Positions 12,517 to 22,916 of a DNA stretch of 64,000 nt are shown in pieces. A program made the translations under genes and the position numbers. The stretch is from Bidens hawaiensis. Its lineage: Eukaryota > Streptophyta > Magnoliopsida > Asterales > Asteraceae. Each line of letters starts with the position of its first letter. Within the stretch, counting starts at the first letter, position 1. The stretch spans positions 1 to 64,000 of the forward strand of contig JAIQDT010003845.1 in assembly GCA_021521415.1 (NCBI GenBank). The letters are read 5' to 3'. The notes below the pieces were generated by a model. That model did not search any database and was not told where the DNA came from. It saw only the letters and a list, made by a program, of their open reading frames with translations.

Positions 12517-12945
12517 CTATGGTGGTCTCAGTGCACACTTACCCAATGTATTTCCAATGAATGCCCGGAAATTTACATGCCATCTCCATAAGTTTGTCGG
12601 TATAACTGGCATGTTTAGAAAGCACCTGCGGTTTTCGCTGATCCACTTCACGAGATATACACCGATGTCTTGTAGCTTCGCCCTTTTCATCTTCTTCCCC
12701 GAACCTTCTTCCCCACACTTATTAATTGGAATGATGGATATGGGAAGAGGTTCGGTATACACATTCATCTCATCAGACTGCTCTGCCTCGTCATCTTCAC
12801 ACACCATCTGATCCACCCGTGACTCTTCATCAAATAAAGGATTTGTTGGTGTGGTATTATCCTCCACAGCCTTCTCCTCCATGTGATAATAATCTCTAAT
12901 ATCATCAGGTAATGGTGAGAGACGCTCTTCTATTTCTATCTTCAT
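12517..12945 (-). CDS. Unrecognised 142-residue acidic frame in the nested element
   Basis: The N-terminal part is acidic, followed by a Lys-rich patch (KKMKRAKLQ) and a C-terminal part rich in Trp and Arg. I know no family with this layout. It follows the 13124-13510 frame on the same strand, so both may come from one ancestral coding region. Confidence 0.3.
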   Translation of the reverse strand: MKIEIEERLSPLPDDIRDYYHMEEKAVEDNTTPTNPLFDEESRVDQMVCEDDEAEQSDEMNVYTEPLPISIIPINKCGEEGSGKKMKRAKLQDIGVYLVKWISENRRCFLNMPVIPTNLWRWHVNFRAFIGNTLGKCALRPP

Positions 12946-13102
12946 TTTTAACTTCTGACACTTGGAAATCTAGACAGCTGATTCGATCTTCATCAAAAAG
13001 GTTGGGTGCTGATAAATACTGCTCGAGTTTGGACAAAATCACTTCCAACATAGCAAGCCTTTTCGCCTCCTTGTTCTGATAAGTATAGACACCTTCGGGC
13101 AC
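12905..13102 (-). CDS. Short unrecognised frame in the nested element
   Basis: 65 codons with no known domain. It overlaps the start of the next frame by 41 bases in a different frame. Together with its neighbours it may be one decayed reading frame broken by indels. Confidence 0.2.
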   Translation of the reverse strand: MPEGVYTYQNKEAKRLAMLEVILSKLEQYLSAPNLFDEDRISCLDFQVSEVKNEDRNRRASLTIT

Positions 13103-13123
13103 AGAATATTCCTCGGGATGATA

Positions 13124-13510
13124 CTATTGGTATCCCCGATACGGTCTTGAGATGTACGCATCCATCATTTTTTTATTCCAATACTTTGAATTTTCCAAAT
13201 ACACCGAGCACACATCATAATCAAAAGTATGATCATGACCGCAACAGAAACATCGTCCATCCATTCTTGGCTCATAATAAGCAGCCTCGTCCCGATCCCA
13301 TCTGTTAGAGTAATAACCATCCTCCACCGTTGTATCAGAATCATAGAAATATGGAGGAGGTGAAGGATTCTCATAGCAAGGCATTAGTGGATCTTCAAAT
13401 TTTGCTTTTTCCCGTCTAAATCGGGCCTCGTGGCAACCAATACAAGGGTGAAGTGGCTCCCTGCACAAGATGCATGGAATAGAGCCGCAAAATATAGTAA
13501 GATCTATCAT
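13124..13510 (-). CDS. Unrecognised 128-residue frame in the nested element
   Basis: This is the first open frame after the primer site. It has paired cysteines (CILC ... CIGC, then CFCCGHDH), many aromatic and acidic residues and no family I recognise. Two Cys pairs followed by Cys/His could bind zinc, but that is only a pattern. It has no resemblance to gag or pol. It could be a leader protein of a non-autonomous lineage or a decayed remnant. Confidence 0.35.
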   Translation of the reverse strand: MIDLTIFCGSIPCILCREPLHPCIGCHEARFRREKAKFEDPLMPCYENPSPPPYFYDSDTTVEDGYYSNRWDRDEAAYYEPRMDGRCFCCGHDHTFDYDVCSVYLENSKYWNKKMMDAYISRPYRGYQ

Positions 13511-13689
13511 CTAAGCGGTTGTGGGAGCTGGTGAATCCATGTTGTTGTTTGATGCAGTTGAAGAACCAAGAAGCTTGTTAGAGCCTCTAGTATGCATACA
13601 CCTGTAGGTACCTGCACATTAACACAACCAGCGTAAAATCAAAAATAACAAACAAAAACTACTAAAGCTAACACACGTTGCGCACTACT

Positions 13690-13711
13690 CCCCGGCAACG
13701 GCGCCAAAATT
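13690..13711 (-). other. Primer-binding site, tRNA-Asp type
   Basis: On the minus strand, just after the 5' LTR, the sequence reads TTTTGGCGCCGTTGCCGGGG. It is complementary to the 3' end of plant tRNA-Asp, the usual primer of Athila/Tat elements. Confidence 0.85.
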
Positions 13712-14857
13712 TGACGTGAGGTCGAAGACTCACTCAAAAATAAACCGAATACAACTAATTAGATAGCGGTAAGCGGGTATCGAACACATGGAGTTTTGTG
13801 GAATATGCGTTACTTAGTAGTTTGATAATTAATCTAAATTAAACTAAATGCAAATATTAAAATCAAGTATTTTGGTTGTTTGGTTTTGATTAATAAAAAG
13901 AACTTAAGCAATTAAACAAGTTTTTAAACAATAAGAGAAACAATGCTCTCTCCCAATTTCAGGTTTCCAATGTAGATCAAGTTAACGTTTATTTATGGAA
14001 CAAACTACACGAATATAATTTTGTGAAAATTCAATTGATTGTGATAAACGAGGACTAAGTACTTGGATTACACAAACGCAAGGTTGTCACTCAAAAATCA
14101 GTTTAGTATTATCAACCCTAATTCTCTTCTACTAAATCTCGATTGCCTATGGCACCAAGAACGGATAGTCAAGAACACGAAATCAAACAATACTAACAAT
14201 TACAATACAAACTCACAATCACCAAACAATATATTCATAAGATAAAAAGACTATCCCACAATTAACATAAACGATTCACAAGTATCTAATTAAAAACCTT
14301 ACTTTGGAAGAGAACATAAAGATGACTAGCCACACATTGTCTGAATCATCACCATATCGATTAGGTTAATCAAGCAAATCATAAACCCAAACAATTGATT
14401 AGAATCACCAAAATATCATTCTTGATCTCTCCCAATCGCCCCTAGGTAGTTCTTGATGAAAAGATAATGAAAAGTCTCCAGAAAACGGAATAAAAACAAA
14501 GGTTAATTGGCAGTTACGCGCGCGGACCGTGGCCCATGGTCCAGTTATGGTGACCAGGGAAGCCACGGTACGGTGGATTCTGATGTTTTTGAGCTGGGTT
14601 GACCGTGGGCCACGGTTTTGACCGTGGGCCACGGTGGAACAGTTGCTCAATTTATTGTTTTCCTCATATCTTTCTCGTTTCAACTCCGTTTTCTTCGCCG
14701 TTTTCGCCCACGTTCTCGTGATTTCATCCTCTATCTCCTCATACCTGAAAATAACCACACAAAAGTAGTTATCTAGTTCCCATGAAATTAACACTTAATG
14801 CATAGATTTTTATATCATTTAAGCACACTTACGGGTCATCCTCCGATGCACCCGTCA
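13712..14857 (-). repeat. 5' LTR of the nested element
   Basis: 1146 bp, TG...CA, abutting the tRNA-Asp primer site on its internal side and the TTAAT duplication on the outer side (14858-14862). Confidence 0.93.
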
Positions 14858-15481
14858 TTAATTCATCAATAGTCATCTCCTTTCGTTTGTGCTTAAGATA
14901 ATTCTTAAACTCAACCCAAATAGGAGGCAACTTTTCAATTATGGCTGCAACTTTGAACGTTTCACTAAGTGTCATACCCTCGGCATGAATTTCATGAAGT
15001 ATAACTTGTAGTTCTTGGACTTGGGTGATCACAGTCTTGGAGTCAACCATTTTAAAGTCCAAAAAACGTGCCACGACAAATTTCTTTGTTCCCGCATATT
15101 CGGTTTTATACTTCTTGTCTAAAGACTCCCATGGTTCTTTGGCAGTCTTTATTCCACAATAGACGTTATACAATGGATCCGCCAAACCATTGAGCACGTA
15201 ATTGCGACATAGAAATTCAGAATGTTTCCAAGCGTCCAAAACACTCACACTTTGGGCACATCTTGGGCAGTAGGTATGGGGGTTGTTTTCTCCAAGAACT
15301 GTGCTAAGTTCAAGGTTGTCAAGTAGAAAAACATTTTCTACTGCCACCTCTTAAAGTGGACACCCGTGAACTTTTCGGGTTTTTCAGCATGGTTAGCCAT
15401 TATGGTCGCTCCCACATTGGCTGGGGTGGTCAAATGGACAGCAGGGGTAGCATTAGAAGTGTTTGGGGTTGGTCCTGTCAT
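14858..15481 (-). pseudogene. Copia gag N-terminal part, interrupted
   Basis: The probable start is ATG at 15479-15481. The frame runs to KFTG..HFKRWQ and meets a TAG at 15338-15340. A one-base loss near 15303 then moves the conserved part (DAWKHSEFLCRNYV, KKYKTE, VQELQVILHEIHAEGM) into another frame. It is the UBN2/copia gag family. Coding stops abruptly at 14858, where the nested element begins. The remainder of gag resumes at 9594. Confidence 0.9.
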
Positions 15482-15580
15482 TCTTGCAACAGAAAACAGA
15501 CCAAGTTAGTAACTTTGAAAAAAAATTCAGAAAATTCTGAAATTTGCAAGATAAATTTATCTCGTGCGAGATAGCTTTAT

Positions 15581-16285
15581 CTCGTGCGAGATAGCCAAAA
15601 AACAGCCCAAAAAATGAGCCTTTTCTGATTTCAGAATGCTAAACCAAGAACGAATATGTCTAAGTTCAACTTTAAAGATCCAATTCTTGATTCTGAGACC
15701 AAAACAGAAAAGATAAAACTGTTTTTTTTTTTAACATATACTATTTTGAAACAAAACTGGTTTGGATCAAAATAGAATAGTTTCTGAAAATTTAAATAAA
15801 GTTTTCACGATAAACTATCTCGTGCTAGATAGCCAAAAACAGCCCAAAAAATGAGCCTTTTCTGATTTCAGAATGCTAAACCAAGAACGAATCTGTCTAA
15901 GTCCAACTTTGAAGATCCAATTCTTGATTCTGAGACCAAAACAGAAAAGATAAAACTGTTTTTTTTAAACATATATTATTTTGAAACAAAACTGGTTTGG
16001 ATCAAAATAGAATAGTTTCTGAAAATTTAAATAAAGTTTTCACGATAAGTTATCTCGTGCTAGATAGCCAAAAACAGCCCAAAAAAGGAGCATTTTCTGA
16101 TTTCAGAATGCTAAACCAAGAACGAATATGTCTAAGTCCAACTTTGAAGATCCAATTCTTGATTCTGAGACCGAAACAGAAAAGAAAAAACTGTTTTTAA
16201 AAACTATTTTGAAACAAAACTGGTTTGGATCAAAACAGAATAGTTCTTGAAAATTTAAACAAAGTTTTCACGAAACGGTTTTAAA
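15581..16285 (-). repeat. Three ~237-bp tandem repeats in the copia 5' leader
   Basis: Units begin at 15581, 15819 and 16054, each with CTCGTGC.AGATAGCC, and run at periods of 238 and 235 bp to about 16285. They fill the untranslated leader between the 5' LTR and gag. An extra short CTCGTGCGAGATAG copy precedes the first unit at 15561. The role is unknown; leader repeats can arise by template switching during reverse transcription. Confidence 0.88.
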
Positions 16286-16301
16286 AATATTGTTTTAAGA
16301 T

Positions 16302-16873
16302 TGTAGGAACCGAATTCGTGAATTGAGTAATTAAACAGAAAATTAACAAACAGTTTTATTACTCATACAATACAATACAAGAATCTGAAATACAATAAAG
16401 AATCAAAGAAATAAACCAAATACAATACAAAAAATGTAAACGGTTTGGCCGAGGATCGTGTTGAACACGGGGCCCTTAAAACAATATTTCGAGTCTCCCA
16501 AGAGAACTCGTTGTTTCCCAGGGTACAACAGCCGGAGCAGTAGTACTGCCAGAGTTAACCGTAAACCTGAAAAAGGTTCGAATAAAAGAAACCAGAAATG
16601 TAGAAGAAGAAGAAGAAGAAGTTGGAAAAACCTTGCAACAATGCTTGTGTTGTGTGTAAGGTTTGGTGTGTGTTGCAACTTAGTTTACTCTCTATTTATA
16701 GAGGAAAACACAAGGCACAAGTTTTCCATCCCACCGATGTGGGATGCACCACTATAGTATTTTCTTTCAAATACACACAACCACACATCGATATCTCATT
16801 CATCAATGTCTATTAGTGTGCATATGTTGTGTCATAACAACCTACTAACGCTCACGTAACAAATTTTCCAACA
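16302..16873 (-). repeat. 5' LTR of the copia element
   Basis: This 572-bp LTR is 9 bp longer than its partner because an AGA trinucleotide run near 16605-16620 has three more units. It contains the element's promoter by position. The sequence immediately internal to it (16280-16301) does not resemble the usual initiator-Met primer site. Confidence 0.95.
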
Positions 16874-16878
16874 GTATA

Positions 16879-18809
16879 TACACCCTTACATTTCATTTTA
16901 GTGCTCCGTTGTTTTTCGGGTTTTCAACTATGCTTATTCACTTTCATAAAATGTGATGTTTTAGTTAAGCTTTCTGTTTACCCAAGGATGGCCAAGACTT
17001 TGGAAATGTATATCGACTGTCGCTCTTCTAATTAGAGTTATGTCGTAACACCTACCCTAAAAGCTTATTTTCAATCATTTTTTTATCCTTTAATTTGAAA
17101 TAAAAACACCAATAATTTGATTTGATGATATTCTTATACACTAACTCACACACTTTATGTTTGTGAGATTCATAAGAAAGGTGGGACGTTTATTTTGTTG
17201 TTGTTGCCAAGAATGGTCATTTTATATGGTCCCAATTATTTGTTTGTATGAAAGGCACCACATGAGGCTGATCCTCTCATGCCCTGCCCTTGTACCACAT
17301 GTAGTAGTCACGTTTTTAAAAGGAAAACTAGCTTCAAAGCTAGGTGAATATCGCTAGTTTTGAGTGTGTTTGTTGTGTACACAACAAAGGTGAGGAAAGT
17401 TGTCCAATCAATTGTTTTATATTTATATTAAAAAATATTAAAAAAGTAATAATGGTGTAATGATTGAAAGAGGGTTAAAGGAATTTTACCACTACACCAC
17501 TTTTTACAAAATTAGCCATTACTGATTGGGATGTCACGTGTTATAATACGTGTGGTTGTGATTAGCTACCACTACGCTTGGTCTAAGTTTTTTTTACGTT
17601 TTACATACTTTTAATTCTTTTTAGTTTTCATATACTTTGAATGTATCATGGTCGACATCCAAATGTCATTGTGCCAGGTTAAAGGGTTGCGAGTTAAATT
17701 GTTCAGCCCAAACACAATACATACTTTTCTTGAAAACACTAACTCTAAAATTTACACATTTAAAGTTGTTTAACATGAATACCATCCGTCTAACCCATTT
17801 ATCTAACGTGTTAAACGAGCTGGTATGTAATATTCAAGTTGTACATGTATTGATTGGGCTGACAGATTGTAGAAAATGGACTATACGGGACATATATGAG
17901 TTAGTGGGTCAGCATTTTTTAATTAAACATGTTTGATGGATCGACTTGATTAATCAAGTTGGTTAAACATGTCAACTTTAACACCACCTATTTTTAAATA
18001 GATTAACTCGAGCATTTTTGTATATTAAAGGGTTACATATGATTACCCAAAACTTGATCTTTCTCTTGTCGTGCGTCTGGTAATTTGAAAACATGTCGAA
18101 TATAGTGTCTTAGATTTGAAACAAAGGCAAAGAACCTCTAGTAGTCAAGTTACATAATATTGGTCTTGAGTCTGTGTGTTCACCGTAGTGCTTTTATGGA
18201 ATCAGATGTCCTTCTATTAGTATCGTGTGATTTTGCGTTTATCATGTGGTACCATATCCACATGTGGTGTAAACTTACATCACTAAGTGTGTACTTTCAT
18301 CAACTAACTCTCATGATTACACAAAAGGCTCTGCGTTCATTTAAAGAGAAACAAACGACGCAGCATTAAACAACGAAACCCATTTGTCTCCAAAACACTT
18401 GTGAAAATAAAAACGAGCCCTCTACTTTAATTAAAAAATAGGCAAATTCGTATTAATAGTCCAAACGATGTAATTCCAACCTTTTAAACATCTCTATGTT
18501 ATATTTCACTCATTGCTTATAGCTTCTTGTAGCAAGTCTTTTTCGTCTTTATAAAACATCGTCATTTCACGAAAATGACAACACAATATCGGTTTCGATT
18601 GCTATGCTGTTGTTCCACTTGTTTCGTATGGTTTGCTCAAAATTGATATAACTATTTTCTATATATTGTAGTGTAAATAAGTTGAGCTACTTATAAGTTA
18701 TCTAAGATCGTTTTGCTAAATGTTCAAACCAAATTAAACTTAAACGAGTTTGAGCCAATTTGAAGCTCGTTTGAAAAATGACCTGAGCCCCCAACTTTAC
18801 ATAATATAT
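16879..18809. other. Intergenic DNA, no gene seen
   Basis: The first bases after the target duplication continue the AT-rich DNA interrupted by the copia insertion. No conserved protein segment is visible. 17340-17590 resembles a miniature element in composition, but no matched ends were found. Confidence 0.5.
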
Positions 18810-20300
18810 GACGAGGCTAAAGACGACTCATGGGATTACTAAGAAGCATGTACTTTCAATCGACCCTCAATATTTTGAACAATTGTTAAATCTTGGCATT
18901 TTCAAAATCCACGATTGTGAGAAACAAATAATAAATAAATAAGTATTTCTTGGAATTTTTTTAATATTGCGCCTAGTAACGACTCGTGGGATAATTAAGA
19001 TGGTGGGTCTCTTATTCAAGTTTTATTTGACTCGCGGGTATTCATTTCTTCATTTTAGGCTACTGTTTCTTAATTTTAAAAGTGTCTATTTTGTTTACTC
19101 GATGCGGGGCAAGCAGCTACCGGTTGTCTTTTGTTTTCACTCAACGAGACTATCAAAAAACCATGGGATAGCTAAGAAGCATGTACTTTCGATCGAACCT
19201 CAATATTTTGAGCAATAGTTAAATCTTGGCATTTTCAAAAATTTCTACTTTATTTGAAAAACGTGTATAAGAACTCATGATTGTGAGAAAAAATAATTAA
19301 TAAATAAATAAATAAGTATTTCTTGGATTTTCTAATATTGCGCCCAATAAGGACTCATGAGATAATTAAGACGGTGGGTCTCTTAATCAAGTTTTATTTG
19401 AGTCGTCGGATCTTCATATCTTCATTTTAGTCTTCGATTTCTTCATTTTAAAAGTGTCGATTTTGTTTTCTCTATGCGGGGCAATCATCAACAGGTAGGC
19501 TTTTGTTTTCACTTAACGGGGTATTGACGACTCATTGGACCGATAAGAAGCAAGTACTTTCGATCGACCCTCAATATTTTGAACAATAGTTAAATCTTCG
19601 CATTTTTAAAAATTTCTACTTTATTTGAATAATTTGTATAAGAACCCACGATTAGGAGAAAAAAATAACAAATAAATAAATATATTTTGGATTTTTTTAA
19701 TATTGCGCCTAGTAGGGCTCGTAGGATGATTAAGATGGTGAGTCTCCTATTCAAGTTTTATTTGACTCGGTGGGTCTTCATTTCTTCATTTTAGGCTTCC
19801 ATTTCTTCATTTTAAAATTGCAGATTCTGTTTTCTCTATGCGGGCAAGCAACAACCGGTAGGCTTTTGTTTTCATTTAACGGGGTATCGATGACTCATGG
19901 GATGAAGATGAAGCTGGTTATTTCAATCGACCCTCGATATTTTGAACAATTGTAAAATTTACGCATTTTCAAAATTTCTACTTTATTTGAAAAATATGTA
20001 TAAGAAACCACGACTGTGAGAAATAAATAATAAATAAGTAAGTATTTCTTGGATTTTTTTAATATTGCGCCTAGTAAGGACTCGTGGGATAACTAAGATG
20101 GTGGGTCTCTTAATCAAGTTTTATTTAACTCGTCGGGTCTTCATTTCTTCATTTTATGCTCCCATTTCTTCATTTTAAGAGTGTCGATTTTGTTAACTGT
20201 ATGTGGGGCAAGCAGCAAGCAGTAGGCTTTTGTTTTCACTTAACAGAGCTATCAACAACTCATGGGATGACTAAGAAACAGGTACTTCTGATCGACACTC
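18810..20300 (+). repeat. Satellite-like tandem array of ~360-bp units (left part)
   Basis: A marker segment, CAATATTTTGAACAA, recurs at 18868, 19201, 19572 and about 19934. Periods are about 333 (one internally deleted unit), 371 and 362 bp. Each unit holds TTCATTTCTTCATTTTA, TATGCGGGGCAAGCA and GACTCATGGGAT blocks in order. The units are diverged and non-coding. The array is split at 20300 by a solo LTR and continues at 22917. Confidence 0.9.
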
Positions 20301-20860
20301 TGTAACATCCTAAAATTTATAATGTTGAATAAAGAAAGTTACGTTTAGTGATTTCCGCGTTATTAATTAATTAATATCGAGTAAAGAACGGATCATAGAT
20401 TTAGATTAATTGAGATGGGTTAAATGAGAATGGGCATTAGGTCCATGGGCTTTAAGGGATATAAATATCCCCTAAACCAACCTAAAACCCTAAACCCTCA
20501 TTTCATTTCCATCATAATCTCTACACACTCCAAAACACACACACACCACACACCGCCATATACGGCCGGCGGCCGAGGGAGAGAAACGAGCAAGATCCGA
20601 GAGAGAGTAAACGATTAGTTGTGATTAAACAAGTTAAACGAGATCCAAACGAGCACAAAAGGTATGTTCTTGACCTTTAAAGTTTATGTTTTATTGAATG
20701 TCCTTAAGCTTAAAGATCCAAGCTTTATAGTATATACGGGATATATATACGAACGAAATGGTTAGGGAACGTTAGTGGGTGATGTCGAACCATAACAAGG
20801 GTATTAAAATCGCCAAAATGCTTGATAAAAACCAAACCCGTAGCTGAACTGGGCAACTCC

Positions 20861-20940
20861 GCCTGCAAACTGATAACTTCGCCTGCAAACTGATAACTTC
20901 GCCTGCAAACTGATAACTTCGCCTGCAAACTGGTAACTTC
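20861..20940 (+). repeat. Four 20-bp tandem units inside the solo LTR
   Basis: Exact units GCCTGCAAACTGATAACTTC at 20861, 20881 and 20901, and one with a single change at 20921. There are no spacers, so this is not a CRISPR. It leads into related AACTTCGCC-containing repeats. Confidence 0.92.
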
Positions 20941-21009
20941 GCCATCAAAGCTTAACTTCGTCTTCAAAGCTTAACTTCGCCTACGGTCAAGTTCGCCTAG
21001 CTGGTAACT

Positions 21010-21191
21010 TCGCCTAAAGCTAAGTTCGCCTAAGGTTTAACTTCGCCTAAAGCTAAGTTTGCCTAAGGTTTAACTTCGCCTAAAGCTAAGTTCGCCTAAG
21101 GTTTAACTTCGCCTAAAGCTAAGTTCGCATAAGGTTTAACCTCGCCTAAAGCTAAGTTCGCCTAAGGTTTAACTTCGCCTAAAGTCAAGTT
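21010..21191 (+). repeat. ~33-bp tandem repeat inside the solo LTR
   Basis: About five and a half units, each made of CGCCTAAAGCTAAGTT plus CGCCTAAGGTTTAACTT, with a few changes. The two half-units are themselves related, and share the AACTTCGCC phrase with the 20-bp array before it. Confidence 0.9.
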
Positions 21192-21265
21192 CGATTAGAA
21201 AATAAATTAAAAACCTAATGGAAAATGTGTTAAGACAGTTAATGTAAATAAAATTTTTCCAAGCT

Positions 21266-21372
21266 GACCTGGCAGCTCGACCCCAGCCAGGGGCTCTGCC
21301 CCTTGGACCCTGCTAGGGGCTGCCGCCCCTAGACCCCGCTGCCAGGGGCGCTGCCCCTGGACCCCCGTTCGT
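21266..21372 (+). repeat. GC-rich palindromic block of the solo LTR
   Basis: A dense GC block with three short inverted repeats of the type AGGGGC(N)GCCCCT, at about 21288-21302, 21313-21330 and 21342-21359. These can form hairpins. The motif is common in the LTRs of some plant Ty3 elements. Confidence 0.7.
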
Positions 21373-21949
21373 TGTGGGTTGTATAAAGATAGAAATACAA
21401 CATGAGTAGTAGTAGTTAATTGATACATGTAAATATTATACAGTTAGCCGTGCACAGCTCAAGAAGGGAATAACGATTAACGGAGAGCGTAACAAGATTC
21501 AGGTGAGTTTCTAGCCCCATTTATGTGTTATGTTTTCGGGGCTATGTGCATACTCGATGTGTTGTTAATACATTTATCCTAAGTGATAAGTGTATGCCAT
21601 ATGTGATATATGTGATGGATATGAATGATTGCTTGTCGGTACGCGAACGATCTTCGGATATTGCGCGTACTGTCAGGTCAAAAATAAAGGTACGAATATT
21701 ATATATCGAAAATGTATGAACATTACAAATGAATACTTGTCGGGGCGTGAACGATCTTCGGATATTGCACGTATCGACAAGAGGTATGGTTGTTAAATGA
21801 ATGATGTAAAGAACGCCTAGAGTGTTCTTATGCTATAATGTAATTATTGTATATGTGAAGTATGTGTATACAGGTACACGAATGGTATGTGAGTTCTACG
21901 TTCGACATAGTAAGTTAGGATGGCAAATCCCTCTAGCTTGACTCGGCTG

Positions 21950-22440
21950 GTGATGGCGTAGTTAAGGACTGCGGGCCTTATACGTAATGTAGATGATAGA
22001 TGTAAACGTAGATAGGGACGGTGGGCCTTATACGTGTTACAGATAATAGACGACAACGTAGTTAAGGACTGCGGGCCTTATACGTAAAGTAGATGATAGA
22101 TGTAAACGTAGATAGGGACGGTGGGCCTTATACGTGTTACAGATAATAGACGACAGCGTAGTTAAGGACTGCGGACCTTATACGTATTATAGATAGGCAT
22201 CAGCATAGGAAAGGACTGTGGACCTTATACGTGCTGTATTTGTATTGTGGTAGCATAGGGGAGGACTGCGGACCTCGTACGTGCTATGGTTTAGGTTGCA
22301 ACATAGGGAAGGATTGTGGACCTTGTACGTGTTGTGGATGTAGGATGGTATAGGGAAGGACTGCGGACCTTGCACGTACCATAAATGGTGAACATAGGTA
22401 AGGACTGCGGACCTTTTACGTGTTCACGACCTTGAGTACA
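21950..22440 (+). repeat. Diverged ~62/124-bp repeat of the solo LTR
   Basis: The phrase GGACTGCGGGCCTTATACGT and its variants recur about nine times. The first four alternate as a 124-bp higher-order unit (21955-22180). Later copies are shorter and more diverged, spaced about 60 bp. The consensus includes a GTA-rich spacer. Confidence 0.85.
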
Positions 22441-22916
22441 GGTATAGACGGCAGACTATGAACGTACTCTCGGTAGACTGAGGTTAGTGATTGTAGATAT
22501 GTATGTATGTATGGTAGTAAGTATGTATGTAGAACAGAAGGGTAACTAGTTAGGTATGGATATGTATCTTCGGATATGTATGTATGTGTATGTATTGTAT
22601 GGCGTCCGATTAACTAAAACTCACTCAGCGTAGCTGACTTTTATTATGCACGCAGGTGAGTAGAATGAGACAACTAGCTTGAGCGGGCACATGGTGGGCG
22701 AATAGGAGACTGGCATTTGAAGACCCAAGATGTTTTAATGTAATAGACGTTTATTTTGAAAGACAAGAATGTTTAATTAAGGCAAGTTTTGGATTGTTGT
22801 AACGTTTCATAAAAGTTTTTATATTCCGCGAAAGTTTAATGAACTCTGATTTGTAAGAACTGTGTTTATGAGTAAATCCGACGCTAAAGTAAGGCTACCG
22901 GGTTCGGGGCCTTACA

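Larger units (their letters stand above)
9600..14857 (-). mobile_element. Nested Athila/Tat-like non-autonomous LTR element
   Basis: A 5258-bp insertion inside copia gag, with LTRs 9600-10783 and 13712-14857, TG...CA ends (TGACG/CGTCA) and a perfect 5-bp duplication TTAAT at 9595-9599 and 14858-14862. On the minus strand the 5' LTR (13712-14857) is followed by a primer site matching tRNA-Asp. A GTGTGGGGATG polypurine tract precedes the 3' LTR. Both are typical of the plant Ty3 Athila/Tat group. The 2.9-kb interior has no gag, protease, RT or integrase, only short unrecognised frames, so it must have moved using proteins supplied in trans. Confidence 0.93.
4900..16873 (-). mobile_element. Ty1/copia LTR retrotransposon, defective, full length with a nested insertion
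   Basis: Two near-identical LTRs bound the element. It is flanked by a perfect 5-bp target duplication, GTATA, at 4895-4899 and 16874-16878. It reads on the minus strand, so 16302-16873 is the 5' LTR. Coding order on that strand is gag, CCHC knuckle, protease, integrase, reverse transcriptase, RNase H; integrase before RT defines Ty1/copia. Gag is split by a second element (9600-14857). The coding part carries at least four stops, at least three frameshifts and a changed protease active site, so the copy cannot make a full polyprotein. By eye the LTRs differ by about seven substitutions plus a 9-bp trinucleotide length change. Confidence 0.97.
20301..22916 (+). mobile_element. Solo LTR, 2.6 kb, probably chromovirus (Tekay-like) Ty3/gypsy
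   Basis: It starts TGTAACATCC and ends GGGGCCTTACA, with a TGTAA/TTACA inverted end. A perfect 5-bp duplication, CACTC, lies at 20296-20300 and 22917-22921. There is no internal region or second LTR, so this is a recombined solo LTR. Length, the TGTAAC start and the GGGGCT.TGCCCC palindromes near 21285-21360 are what I expect of large plant chromovirus LTRs. A TATA-like GATATAAATATCC lies near 20457 with AAACCCTAAACCC just downstream. The orientation is inferred from that promoter. Confidence 0.9.

Noticed and set aside
20861..21191. Short direct repeats that might suggest a CRISPR array
   Set aside because: The units abut without unique spacers and lie in a plant solo LTR.
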